Source of the DNA: Adineta vaga
Taxonomy: Eukaryota; Rotifera
NCBI GenBank assembly: GCA_021613535.1
Contig: CP075495.1
Location: 6,324,001-6,388,000 of the forward strand
Direction: 5' to 3'
DNA: 64,000 nucleotides
The first letter of the stretch is position 1; the number at the start of each line of letters is the position of its first letter. Of this stretch, positions 26,121-37,870 are shown piece by piece. The position numbers and the translations under genes are program-made. Below the pieces are notes generated by a model. The model had not been told where the DNA came from, did not search any database, and saw only the letters and a list, made by a program, of their open reading frames with translations.

Positions 26121-26617
26121 AATTTTAAATACACAAATAGACGTGTGATGCTTGTCACATAATCATCAAACTATGTCGAACGCACGCTGAGATGGTGAAG
26201 AGTTAGCATATAAGACACGCAAAAAGAACTAGAAGAATTGATGAAGACGACGAGAAAAAAGAAGGAAAAAAGAGAAGAAGACGAAGAAAAAACGGATGAC
26301 AACGAGCAAGAAAAAAAAATCTCGGCGTCGTTGCTCGATTTGAACACAGGACGAACATTCATTTGGATGTATGATAGTAGTCGTAGTAGTAATAGATGGA
26401 AACGAGCAGAACGTCACTCGGAAAAGCATCAAATATTGATGCAATCTCTTTTTTTTTGCCCTTTTTTTCTCCGTGGACAGACAATTTGCTTTTTTTGTCA
26501 CCAATCTATATGTATGTATATATGAACAATGCAATGATGTACAAGAAAGAAAAAAAAGGACGCAAAAAAATGAAAAAAATCAAATAGTCTAATGAACTCT
26601 TTGTTGTTTCTATATAA
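26121..26617. other. gene-free, purine-rich interval
   Basis: Contains overlapping ORFs on both strands (26229-26534 -, 26238-26525 +) that arise from A/G-rich low-complexity DNA. None has a recognisable domain. Confidence 0.4.
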
Positions 26618-29102
26618 TTAATGTTCCGAATGATCAGTTCCAATATCATTATCATCGTCGAAGTCATTACTACCATATGTATCTAAACCAGAACGATTAT
26701 GTCTTTGATCATCGTCTTCTTCTTCGTGAACATGATCAATTAAACTTGTTTTCGTAGGTTTTGTATCAGCTAGCCAATCAACATTATGTAAATCAGTCAT
26801 AGGTTTTCGAATAGTTGCATTAAAATTCATTGTAGAACTTAATTCATGTTCTGGTGATGTTGAAATTGGAATTTCGTCTGATTCATGATTATCGTCAGTT
26901 TTTGTTTGAAGTGATAAACGTGGTTTAGGTTTGATAGTTGTTGATGAAGATGAAAATAGATAATCATCACTTGAAGGATTTTGTGTTGTCAGTTGATTCG
27001 TTGCAAACGTTCGTTTGGTCTCGTGTGTCATACGTGGTGTTATAGTTGGTTGCTTATCATAACCATCACTAGTTTGCCAAGGTAATGGAGTATTAATATC
27101 ATAAGATGAATGCCGTTGATCACTATGTGGAGTTTTTGGTGTGAGAAGCAATAGATCTTCTCTTCCACTAGCAGGCGCTTGAACAGGTAAAGGTTGTCGA
27201 TCAAAAGTCGTAGCTTTATGCACTGAAGCGTATGTATCCGTTTCTATTCATGTTTTAAGAAATAAATGAAAAAAAAATATCGATATTCATATTCATAGAA
27301 AATATCAATTACTTCGTGATGTTTGAACGCCAAGATCTTCTTTTAATGATTCGAGAAGTCCACGTAGACGACGCTAAAGAGAAGAAATATGAATTATTTG
27401 AAATTATGATCAACCTCATTTTACTTCATCAAGCGTTCCTCGATTCCGATCGATATGTATTTCAAACAATTTTTCGATTGCCGGTTCAGTCGTAAGATTC
27501 TTTCGTATGATAGCATCAGTTATTTCTTGCATAAATTTCACGTATTGTAAACGTTCCTGTCTAGATATTAAGATATTAAACTGAATGATTCTTGAGAAAA
27601 TAATTTTAGAAAAATATACTCAGATAAACCATATTGTTTCAATGTTTCATTGGATTGTTTTCTACAAAGATGTTAGAAAATTGATCATAAATATTAATAA
27701 CTCAGTGATTATTTTTAACAAACTTACTTTAGTGGAGTATTTGTAGTTGCTTTTGCTTTTTTTATTTTTTTTTCTATATCATGTCGAAGTTCCATACTTC
27801 TATTTAATTGTTCTCTAAAATAAAATGAAATCTTTAGTAAGGAAATTTATTCTATCGAATTTCTACAATTAGTATCTACAAAAAATGACTCTAACAATCA
27901 TGCAGGTTTGTCTATATTTAATCTTTCCTTTTCTTTCGATACTTGCCTCACACGACGAATACTGTTTACAAAGAGAATAAATATAAATTTTATATTCGAA
28001 AAAATGAAGGAAAACATATTTTCTTGTTTTTTATCTTTTTATAAACTAACCTTAATGCTAATTGTTCGTCTTCTTTTCGTTTATTTTCATCAGGAATATT
28101 TTCTTGTGTTTTTGTTTGTTGTTTTGCTGCACTCTTTGGACGAGACTTGATTTTTGATGGTGGATTGTAATATGAACGATTGTTTCGTAAAAATGAATCA
28201 CCTTCACGTTTAACTAAACGTGGTTGATGTTCATCGGGTTCTGGTTGAGAAAAAGAGTCTGGATGTTTATCTAACACATCAGCACTACTTCTATTTCGTT
28301 CACTAGAAGTCATTTTTCCAAGAGCAGTCATGGCTGTTAACGCTTGCGAAAGAACACCTCTAAATTTGGAGAAGAAATAAACTTGGATTTTTTTTCGAAT
28401 TGATGAAAAAAAATTTATCTACCCTCCGAATAAGTTATTCGCTATATCACCATCATTTGAAACATTTCGATTAAGATTTTGCATTGAACCATTCATATTT
28501 AAAGAACGTGTCATCATACGACCTGATTCAATACTTCGTGAACGTGCACGAAAAGTTGTTGGCTACAATGAAGCAAGAAATCATGCTTTTTATTTATTAA
28601 AAATATTCTTTTTCTACTTGAGATTGAACATTTCGACGTGTACCACGTGCACTCTGACTTGATCTTCCACGTGGTGTTGCTGCAACACTTCCACCCGTAA
28701 GTTGTTCAAACATATTTTGAGTATATACTAATTGAGCTAGTTCTTTTCGAGCTCGATCTCGACATTTTTGACCTAATACCATAGCTTTTGGTGGTTTAGA
28801 ATCGATGGCAGCTAGATACAAGAAGAAACATTCGATCATATGAAATCAAACATATGCTATGATGTTTTTTACATTTTGCACCGTGTAATCGCCGATAGTG
28901 ATTCCTCATATGATCAGTAACTATCGTTTGTTTGACAAGATTGCTTTCATTTGTTTGAAGAACTAAAGATAGGAAATAATAATAGATATGAGATTTATTT
29001 CGATAAATAGAAACAAACAATGAACTTACCACTACTTTTAAGTCCATAAAGACCTTTGCCAGGCCAATTAACTGTACTACTGAGTAAATCAGTTGTGGAC
29101 AT
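26618..29102 (-). CDS. SPATA7: SPATA7 orthologue (ciliary transition-zone protein)
   Basis: In vertebrates SPATA7 acts at the ciliary/photoreceptor transition zone. Ten exons: 29102-29030, 28962-28873, 28811-28618, 28562-28423, 28359-28051, 27814-27728, 27661-27620, 27560-27425, 27373-27313 and 27243-26618. Phases agree and give 585 aa, against about 600 in human. Landmark segments match the human order: an N-terminal HMRNHYRRLHGAKSAIDS block (human NHMAVHYNKILSAKAAVD) and a middle VLDKHPDSFSQ...SFLRNNRSYYNP block (human LLDKHSELFSN...FLSQYRYYTP). Next comes LQYVKFMQEITDAII, EKLFEIHIDRNRG and RRLRGLLESLKEDLG, matching the human FIEDVTDEIL, RLFERHIKQNK and RHLLHVLKVDLG. The C-terminal about 200 residues are disordered and acidic near the end. 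The match was recognised by eye. Confidence 0.88.
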
Positions 29103-30041
29103 TGTTGACAGTTTTCAACTAGATATTTTACAAATTGAAATGAAAATCTGAAACTATTGAATTGATTGATTCTCACGATGTTTCCTCATAGTAATAAAAG
29201 ATATAAAGCAAACTCCTCTCAAAGATTAAAGTATATTTGAAGTATATCTACGTACAACAAAAAGAAGAAAATATCGAATCAATGACAATTCTCTGTCTAA
29301 TCGCATATTTGTCATAAACAAAGGTAAAGTATCATAATACTTCACTTAATTTCTAAAGTTTAACAATTCTGAGATCAACATTGATCTATATAAAACAGCA
29401 CAAAGAGGATATCCATCGAAGAAGAAAAAATGAGTAAAAACGCGCATAGGGAATAAATAATTAAGCGAGGAAAATTTGCGAATAGTTACACCTTCTGATC
29501 TTCGATTAAATAATGAATAACACTGTCCTTTCATGTTATAGTTCATCACCATCTCGTTATATATAAAACATATCCCTACATCAATTTTTTTTCTGACATT
29601 AGCTCGTTCCCTTCCGAGATTAATTAAACCATAAATATGTACTAAGTTACGTACTCTACTGTATAAAAAAAACATATAGACTCATGTCTCTAAGGAAATA
29701 ACCTCTTTGATGATTCATTGATTTCATTGGTTGTATTCTAGGGACGAATCATAAAGAAATGAATGAAAAAAGTGTGACCAGCTGAGCGGAGTGATCATTC
29801 GTTTGAAAAAAAACGAACAGAAGGTGTTCTTGACCAACGGACATATGCATAAGTTAATGACAGATTGATGTATATCCTTCTTTTTCTTTTCTCACCTGCC
29901 GTTTCCGTCTTCTCTGTTCACACATTTGCATAAATTATAGCTTTTCATAACACATTGTTTTTTTGGTCATTTTCTCGTCATTTCAGTATATAGGGGAAAA
30001 AACAACAACACGTGCTGATATTCTACTTCATTGTGTGATCG
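29103..30041. other. divergent promoter region between SPATA7 and YAP
   Basis: The two genes are transcribed away from each other from this 0.9-kb interval. On the minus strand a TATCTAG acceptor-like site lies about 20 nt before the SPATA7 ATG. No ORF here is credible, including the 109-codon minus ORF at 29346-29675. I cannot define a core promoter element. Confidence 0.4.
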
Positions 30042-32163
30042 ATGAGTAACAGCAATCGTTCATCGTATATTCGTGTTGAAGATCAAAATCAATCAGCTTT
30101 AAATGAACTTTTTTCGGTTGTAAACAATCCCACCCAATATCGAACACAACTCTTATCAAAACCATTCCGTGATCGAGGTTTACCCGAATCATTTTTTCAA
30201 CCACCATCATCGTCATCAAATAATAGTCTCTCAAAATCTGCTGCAACATCATCTAATTCAATCAACAATGATCAACAACCGCCTGTGCAACGTCATCATG
30301 CTAAAAATCAACTTAGTCTACCAAATATTCCATCACAATCAACAACATTATTACGAACAATTATAAATAATAATCATGTTCAAGGTCATTTAAGAACTGT
30401 TAGTGATACAGCTGTACTTGATGGTCAAGGTACAGCGATGGCATCGACAAATTCTACTTTATCACAAATTAATTCCCAAGTATCACTACTGCCATTGCCT
30501 GAAGGATGGGAAGAGAAACAAACACCCGATGGTCAAGCATATTATATTGAGTAAGTTGAATTGAATTAATTTAATACTTTTTATTATTCAAAATATAGAT
30601 TAGACTGAAATTTGTTCGGAATTTTTGTCATCTGTTTCACTCTGTCAAATGATCATTTCATTCATTAGTTATATGACTAATTATATATCGGCTTTCTTTT
30701 TGTTTCAGTCATATAACTCAGAATACAACATGGATGGATCCTCGACCTACTCATTATGCAGCATTTCAATCATTTTGTGCTACACTTCCATTACCTGATG
30801 GTTATGAACAATCAAGTGATGCACGAGGCAATATTTATTTTATTGATCATAATCATAAACAAACTTGTTGGGATGATCCACGACCTAGTAAATGCATTCT
30901 ATTTTGTGTCTATGTATTCATAAATATGTTTTATTCATTTTGTAGATTATTATCGATCGATGATGACAAAACGACTTGATGTACCGATTCCACCAACATC
31001 AGTACCTATTCCACAATCATCACCATCACCTATTCCAACATCATCATCCTCATTTCATCAGCAACGACTTTCCACATCAACTCTTTCACCGACAACAAGT
31101 ATGGCTCAATTAACAACCAATTCACCACCCGTTGATTCACATCATCAAGATGGTTTAAAAAGTAGACTTTCCGAAATTTTAAATGAACAACGTATTTTAC
31201 AACAACGAAAAGAAGAATTAGCACGAATGGTAAGATATTTCTTATATTTATCTTTTTTTATCTATTTTCTAACTACTCCATATAAACAGATGAAACGATT
31301 AATAATATTAGGTTACTAACGGTATGATACACGCTTTAAGCATATATATATATATTTATATTGTTTTCTTTGCTCATGGTGATAGTGTCGTATATTTTGT
31401 GCCAATAGTGTTTTTTCTCCTTTTTCCTATCAATTGAACAAACTCAACGTTTGACTTTATTTAGGAAGCCGATGTACGAAAAATGCTACATCAAAATAAT
31501 CATACATCAATTGATCACACAGGACTTGATTCGTTAATTGATGATTTAATGCATCACAAACGACAAAATAGTGAAGATAGTGGCGTTGGCGAAGGTATTT
31601 TATTACGATGGATTATTCTTTAAAATAAATTCATATCGAGATTTTTTTTTCTCATCATTATCATTTCTTTTTTAGGTCGAAATAGTATCAATCGTACACC
31701 TGACGCATTAAGCTCAATGGATTGTACTGACGATCCTCTTTTTCCAATTCAAGCAGGTATGTATTCGTAAATGATTGAGAGATAGAGATCTGATTCGATT
31801 ATTTTCAATATGAAAAAAAATTTATATATATATCCATCATTAAACAGGCGTACATCGTCGTGTTACATGGTCAGGGTATGTGTTCTATAAACGAGCTACC
31901 ATTGGAAACGGATATAACTAATTTTTAATTATATAGATAAAAATAGATTTTGATTGAAATCAATTTTATTTAGATTACGCTACGTTTCCCGTGGAAATGG
32001 ATCATCCAGTGCAGGATGCCCGTCCAATGGTAATCATGGACGGTTCCCAACTTAAAGTATAATTTCATATTCGTTCTCTAAATAGTTATTTTTATTTTTA
32101 TTTTTGTTCTAGATGAAAGCAATCAAACAAAACCCTCCATGGTTTTATCACAATACTAAATAA
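30042..32163 (+). CDS. YAP/Yorkie transcriptional co-activator of the Hippo pathway
   Basis: Co-activator that binds TEAD factors and is restrained by LATS kinase. Exons 30042-30550, 30709-30887, 30946-31229, 31465-31594, 31676-31756, 31974-32056 and 32113-32163 give about 438 aa. The TEAD-binding region is residues 18-55, with ALNELFSVVNNP and the omega-loop motif LPESFFQPP. A LATS-type HxRxxS site is H116-L-R-T-V-S121 (human HVRAHS127). WW1 (about 152-184) has both Trp, W156 and W178. WW2 (about 197-229) has Tyr202 at the first Trp position and W224 at the second. A coiled coil (LKSRLSEILNEQRILQQ onward) follows. Then comes NSEDSGVG...NRTPDALSSMD, aligning with the human phosphodegron region (DSTDSGL...RTPDDFLNSVD). 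I see no C-terminal PDZ-binding motif; exons 6-7 are the least certain part. Confidence 0.9.
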
Positions 32164-32884
32164 ATTCCAAAAATATAGCTGAAACATTCGAATCGATTGA
32201 TCTGTTTTTCTTCTTAAAAAAATATTTATACAAAAATATCATTACATTTCTTTGTTTATTTCGTTTCTCAATTGTTATTTTCCATGCGCGTATCTTGTAT
32301 AAAGAACACAAAAAAAACAACATTGCCTTTTATCTTCTTCTTCCTTTTCTTACTTCATTATTCTCTCATTACGGTATTCATTCTCCGGTCGTTTTTTCGT
32401 CGTTGTCTTTTTCATTCGGTGTTCTTTATCTTTTGTATCAGAGAATGAATCGTACTTTTGTTTTCCTAAGGTCCGGTGCGTGTTTGTGTGTATCGAGATT
32501 TGTTTCATTGTTGCGTGCTCGATTCTGTGAATGTAGCTTGTTTCGTTTTCTGCTAGTTGGATTACTTCTCCTTATTGCTCTATTTTGTACTGTTACTAAT
32601 ACTATCCATACTAATATTATTATTATTATTGCTTTATTCTATAAAAAAAACACGGTATTTCTTTAGATATATATAAAACTGCTAATGTTATTTCAAGAAA
32701 AGAGATAAGTACAGATTATCATGTAAAGAATGGTTTAAGATGATTGAAATCGATGTGAAAAAGTTTTGACTGACTAACGAGAAATAGAAAGAGATGAACT
32801 TTATGAAAATTTGCTCATGCAAAAAACAGAGCTCGTATGATTATCGATTTCAAAAGAACAATTATATAATGTGCCTATCTGTAG
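32164..32884. other. YAP 3' region / PEX7 upstream region
   Basis: Likely 3'UTR of YAP followed by the PEX7 5' flank. An AATAAA-like signal is hard to place in the A/T-rich sequence. The 123-codon plus ORF at 32295-32666 is F/L/S-rich with no supporting features. Confidence 0.4.
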
Positions 32885-33884
32885 ATGTCTTTTCGTATTA
32901 CTGCTCAGTCACGTTTGACTGATGCATGTTATAGCCTTCGTTATTCACCTCATGTAGCCAATCAATTAGCAGTAGTTTCCTGTGAAAATTTTGGTATTCG
33001 TGGTCGTAGTACTATACAATTAATTAGCAATCAGAATCAGATATCCTTTCAATGGTCTGATGCATTGTTTGATATCAGTTTCGTTGAAACAGATCCATCA
33101 TTGATTGTTTGTGCGAGTGGAGATGGTTCCATTGTTATCTGGAAGATAAACAATAATAATTCTTCTCCTTTGTTATCTTTACGTGAACATCAACGTGAAG
33201 TATGGTGTGTTCATTGGAGTGAAAGTCGATCAACTGATGCTTTACTTAGCACATCTGCAGATGGAACAATTAAATTATGGAATTTTACCAGGTAAACTCA
33301 AATTTATTGACAAATAGTCATGAATTGTATTGACTATTTTTTTTAGTACACCAAATCTTCAAACAACTCTGTCAGGACATACCTCTGTTATATATGAAGC
33401 TCGTTGGCATCCACGTCGACCCGGTTTAATCGCTTCTGTTTCAGCTGATTGTTCATTACGATTATTTGATATAAAACAAGCATCGAACATAATGAATCCT
33501 CGAGCACATCCTGCTGAAATTCCTTCTGTTGATTGGTCAAAATATGATGATCATCTATTAGTGACTGGTGCTTGTGATAATCGTCTTCGCTTATGGGATA
33601 TACGTATGATTACAAATGCAGTAACAGTATTTGAAGGACACGAAGCTGCTATCCGTCGTGTTAAATTTGATCCACATCGACGCGATCGACTAGCATCAAC
33701 TGGATATGATGGTTTATTGAAAATATGGAACATAACATCAACAAATAGTAATATTAATCTACATACAGAACGTATTTGCAAAGAATTTATTTATGGACTT
33801 GATTGGAATCTATTTGAACGAGATAAAATAGCTGTAGGAGCTTGGGATAAAAGTGTACGTTTATGTGAAATTATTTCAATTTAG
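32885..33884 (+). CDS. PEX7: peroxin-7, PTS2 peroxisomal import receptor
   Basis: Cytosolic WD40 receptor that carries PTS2-tagged enzymes to the peroxisome. Exons 32885-33291 and 33347-33884 give 314 aa (human 323). The ATG directly abuts a splice acceptor (CTGTAG then ATG). WD repeats run through the whole protein: DALFDISF...CASGDGSIVIWKI, REHQREVWCVHWSE...STSADGTIKLWNF, SGHTSVIYEARWHP...SVSADCSLRLFDI, PAEIPSVDWSKYDDHLLVTGACDNRLRLWDIR, GHEAAIRRVKFDPH...STGYDGLLKIWN, and FIYGLDWNLFERDKIAVGAWDKSVRL. The AHPAEIPSVDWSKY and EAAIRRVKF segments are characteristic of PEX7 (human AHQAEILSCDWCKY, YAIRRVKF). The ORF looks intact. Confidence 0.95.
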
Positions 33885-34436
33885 TCAACTTAAACACATT
33901 TTGTTTGTAGTATTTTTTTAACTTGTGATTTCTTGTCTCTCTTATGAATTGCATAAACTTGCATTTTATATTTGAAAACGATCAATTATTCATAATTGCT
34001 AATTCTTACATTATCAAATAACTTTTAAGTAAAAATCTAAAGTGAGATGGTAATATGTATTCCAGATAGAATTGTTAATGAATTGCGTACGATGGATCCA
34101 CCTTTTGAAGATCATATATATGTAAGCATGGATGAAACAATTGGATAAATGGAAGAATGATCTTGGAAAATGATCCATAGAAAAAAACGCCCTTTTCTAT
34201 ATTCTAAACAGTGTATTGATCACTTTGAATTATCAGTAAAAGAAAAGAGAATTATTGAATTGAAGTTCAAAAACTTTATCAGATGATTTTTGTCTTTGTT
34301 CGATAGTAACTTGAGTACAAAATCTGTTTTATCAGATGTATGGATCACTGTACACAAGAAACTTTATTGTACGTATATAATTGTTATTCTTTTGTATTTT
34401 CCATGATTTTTACTTTTCGGCTTATAATATAATTTG
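33885..34436. other. PEX7 3' flank with one exon-like segment
   Basis: Mostly featureless. Positions 34066-34121 form a stop-free 56-nt segment bounded by TTCCAG and GTAAGC. It reads RIVNELRTMDPPFEDHIY, like an internal exon, but no partner exon was found. Confidence 0.3.
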
Positions 34437-34532
34437 TTACACTTTTTCAATATCAGCTTCAGGAGTTTCCATAACACTATTTGGATATAGTTGAGTGAGT
34501 GTCACTAGTTGATCACTTATTTTTTCAACATC
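34437..34532 (-). CDS. orphan terminal exon, 31 residues
   Basis: Directly after a good minus-strand acceptor (ACTTTTAG) the sequence reads 31 codons in one frame, DVEKISDQLVTLTQLYPNS then VMETPEADIEKV, followed by TAA. The composition is strongly protein-like and unlike the surrounding AT-rich DNA, so it is probably the last exon of a gene or a relic of one. I found no upstream exon on the minus strand between 34533 and 35643, and I do not recognise the family. Confidence 0.4.
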   Translation of the reverse strand, partial: DVEKISDQLVTLTQLYPNSVMETPEADIEKV

Positions 34533-35643
34533 CTAAAAGTAACAGAAATGTTGTACTCAAACTTGTTTCACTCTACAAAAAAAACAGATATTTTATGGAA
34601 CCAAAAACGGGAAACGTAAAGAGATGAAACGTGGATAACCGATAGATAATGAATATTTTGTAATAAAACAAAGAGTCTTATATCCATCGCAAACGCATGC
34701 GTATTTCTTACACTCGTACTTTAAAATATAAAAGAACATAGTTTCGAAAATACTTTCTTTTCAGTGAAAATAAAAGATCATATCAAAGAATTTGTTGGCA
34801 AAAATTCATTTTTATTCAAGATAAATATTTTCATCAATAAGATCTCTTTTTTTCAAATCAACTCAACCAGTTATATGTTGGATATTAAATGCATCTCTTC
34901 CTAGTTCTAGAATTCAAATAGAATACAAAAATCGACTACGAATACCTAGAAGATTCAATTTATATTCAATATATCTGCCTTACTTCTTGATACTAAGTGT
35001 TATTTTTTGTTTATATTAAATATTAGAGATTTAAAATCTAGTGTTATCATCAGATTGAAATTGATTAAATTCATTATCAATATGACACGCATCTTGTGTA
35101 CATCTCTATCAATCATATTTCAAAATGAATCGACTAGACAATTATTCTAAATATAATCGTAAGGTGTAAGTAGAGTTTGATTACAAGGACATTAATCATA
35201 TGTCAAATGCTTATCACCAAAACAAAACAAAAAAAAAGATGAGCATTCAATTAAGTGAATATAGGCATGTTTATTGATTGAACGAGAATTTATCACTGTC
35301 TATCAATTTCAATTTAAAACACAATGAAAAGATTTACTAACGATGAAAACACGAAACGTACGTTTCGAACTAAATTTGGATTGCCTTTTAAAATATTCAT
35401 CATGAATGATAAGATCAACGTTTATGAATGATATAGAGATTCATTGAATCGATATAATCTATCGAAAAGACTATGATAGAATCATTAACATTTGAGAGAG
35501 TGTATAGTTTTTCTTTTGTATTGTCTAAGATTTTATAATTGAATATAAAAAGTTCAGCGATATCAATGATAGAACGAAAAAACATATAACAAAAAAAAAA
35601 CAAATGAACGAGAGAAAGAAAAAAAAGAATCAGAAGCAAGTTA
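34533..35643. other. gene-free interval
   Basis: No exon chain or ORF of gene-like quality. The minus ORF at 35415-35672 is F/L/I-rich and overlaps the end of the LicD gene in another frame. Confidence 0.4.
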
Positions 35644-37061
35644 CTATAACGTTCTTGATAACTCTTCTTCACATCGATAAGTATATAAACTTAAACTTTG
35701 ATTTAATTGAGGAAATTTTAATTCCTCAAAACATATATTTGTTGTAGCATTACGTTCTGCTTTAACAAATGGATATGTTTTATGTAGTTCTTTACATGGC
35801 ACACGCCAATTGTCAGCTGGTCCACGATTATGACGATGTAAAAATGTGTTACCTTCACATGTATGAAAAACATTTGCACGACCTAATCGTACCATGGATT
35901 TGAGTGAGAAACGAGGTTGACGTGGACTTGGTACAAGCAACGGTCCTAATATACGTAAATATACTGGGTCAACATTACTTTTAGCTAAATAATTCATTGT
36001 TCCAAGATTGTGTTGATGTTTTGGATATGCATAGATATGTGTAGCATTTTCTTCATAAGGAAAAATATCAATTTTTGGCCAACGATAATTCGTCCGATTG
36101 ACAATTGGTGAACGTAAAGAAAATATTTTATATGATGTGACTTTATATACATTTTTAAATAGATAAACCACTAAATCATTATGAAATGATGGTCGACTAA
36201 AACAATTAAATACAAAAAAGAAACTTTCATCAATATGAAAAGGAGAAAATAAATTTCATTACTCTTTAGCAACTCTTGTTTTACTATTCTCTGTCGTAGT
36301 TGATGTCATTGATGATCGCTTTTGATTCATTGATAAATCTAATTTACGAAATGATTGAAGAATTTTACTAGTCGCTGTCGATGGAATAAATATATCAATA
36401 TCCGTATCCCATGGTATAACATCATGATGTCGTAAAACTCCAATTAATGTACCTTTTGTAAGAAAATATTTAATTTGTGCTTGATGTAAGATTAATTGGA
36501 CATTGATCATTAATTGTAACATGTGAAAATAATCACAAGCTGAGACATCTGTTGGTAATATTGAATTGTTTACTGCCCGTAAATTTTTCAAATCAAAATA
36601 ATAGTAAAGACCCATACCAACTGGACGTTTTATTTCATTGATAGGATAAAATGATTCATTAATGTAATATATATATCTCGTTATATCAATTGATTCATAA
36701 CAATATGATCCATTTCGATGACATAAATCACAAGCATCATGTACAAATTTCGTTAAAATTTGTTGCCATACATACATTAATTTATTCCAAATCGATTGTA
36801 TATCAATAAGTGGAACGTCGATATTAAATAATTGAGCTAATAATAATTTTACTTCGTCATAAGACAACGAATGAGTTAATGAAAACGGAAAGTTTTGTGA
36901 TGGTTGAGTAGAAACATACGTTTCAATATCACGTCTTGGATTGTCTGACTGATGTATAGCGCAACAGTGATAGCACACAAGCCGAGAAGAATCATACAGG
37001 GTATCCATAAACGACGATTGTTAATAAGCAATCGAGCAAATATGACCGGATTCGTATACAT
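35644..37061 (-). CDS. LicD-domain type II membrane protein (FKRP/fukutin-like nucleotidyl/phosphotransferase fold)
   Basis: Exons 37061-36920, 36851-36263 and 36196-35644 give 427 aa. The ATG at 37061 lies 18 nt after a CATAG acceptor, so an upstream in-frame TTG was not used. Residues about 18-40 are a membrane anchor (WIPCMILLGLCAITVALYI) after a basic cytosolic stretch, as in Golgi type II enzymes. The lumenal part has a Cys-rich section (HDACDLCHRNGSYC). The LicD core follows: FLTKGTLIGVLRHHDVIPW then DTDIDIFIP, matching the family G-T/D-L-x-G-x-x-R-x3-x-IPWDxDxDI motif with its metal-binding acidic residues. LicD proteins transfer phosphocholine or, in FKRP/fukutin, ribitol-phosphate to glycans; the substrate here is unknown. 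The C-terminal exon has several Cys/His residues and N-glycosylation sites and no domain I recognise. Confidence 0.78.
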
Positions 37062-37870
37062 TGAAATAAATAGATTCAACTATGCAGGAAAACTATGTCG
37101 AATAGATTGTCGATGTATATTTTTATAAAACCATCGAGCAAAAGAGAGTATATCAACAAATACTTCGACACTTCTAGTATAATATAAGAAAATATCCAGA
37201 AGACTGCACTTACAAGGATAGATAGTTGAGTACAATTTCTTCTATGTTGTCCATATAGTAGAAAGAAGAAGAAAAAACAGTTATAGCAACAAGCAGGCTC
37301 TTTTTTCTTTCTTGTAATGCAAAGTATATCTTCCTCATTCCTTTCTCTGTTTTTTTTCTCACTGTACGATGAAAGGAAAAGATAATTGTAACGGAGAAGA
37401 AGAAAAAGAAGAAGACAAAACAGAAAATTTCTTACTTGTACATTACATCATTTTTCTAGCAATATGTGGTTAATGACCATCATCCAGCATTTATCAGAAC
37501 ATACAATAAGCACGGGTGTAGTCGTTCTTTTTCCGTGTATGTATACATATACATATATATATATATATTTATCTATTCTGCAATGATTTGCAACAGCGAG
37601 GAAATAATGTAAAAAAAACCGAAAAGAAATTTTAGAACACATGAAAGAAGATAACTTCTTTGCTCGAACAGACAACAGTAAGAGAAAGAATACAACATGA
37701 AAGAAAAATTGATAAAAAAAAACGAAAAAAAACGTATTGAAAGAACAATGTAATATAAAACAGATATCACTCTCGATTGAAAGTATTGTAGATGAATAAA
37801 ATCAAACAAGATAAAATATTTCCTATTTAGATTGCCGATATATTGTCATGTTTGAAATTCTTACATTCTA
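37062..37870. other. gene-free interval
   Basis: Between the 5' end of the LicD gene and the 3' end of the claudin-family gene. It contains a TA-rich microsatellite near 37545-37567 and no credible ORF. Confidence 0.4.

Noticed and set aside
32295-32666. 123-codon plus ORF after YAP
   Set aside because: F/L/S-rich, no splice or domain support; more likely UTR/spacer.
36852-36919. Frame change in the LicD gene between the membrane anchor and the domain
   Set aside because: A 68-nt intron with GTATGT donor fits both phases, so it is not a mutation.
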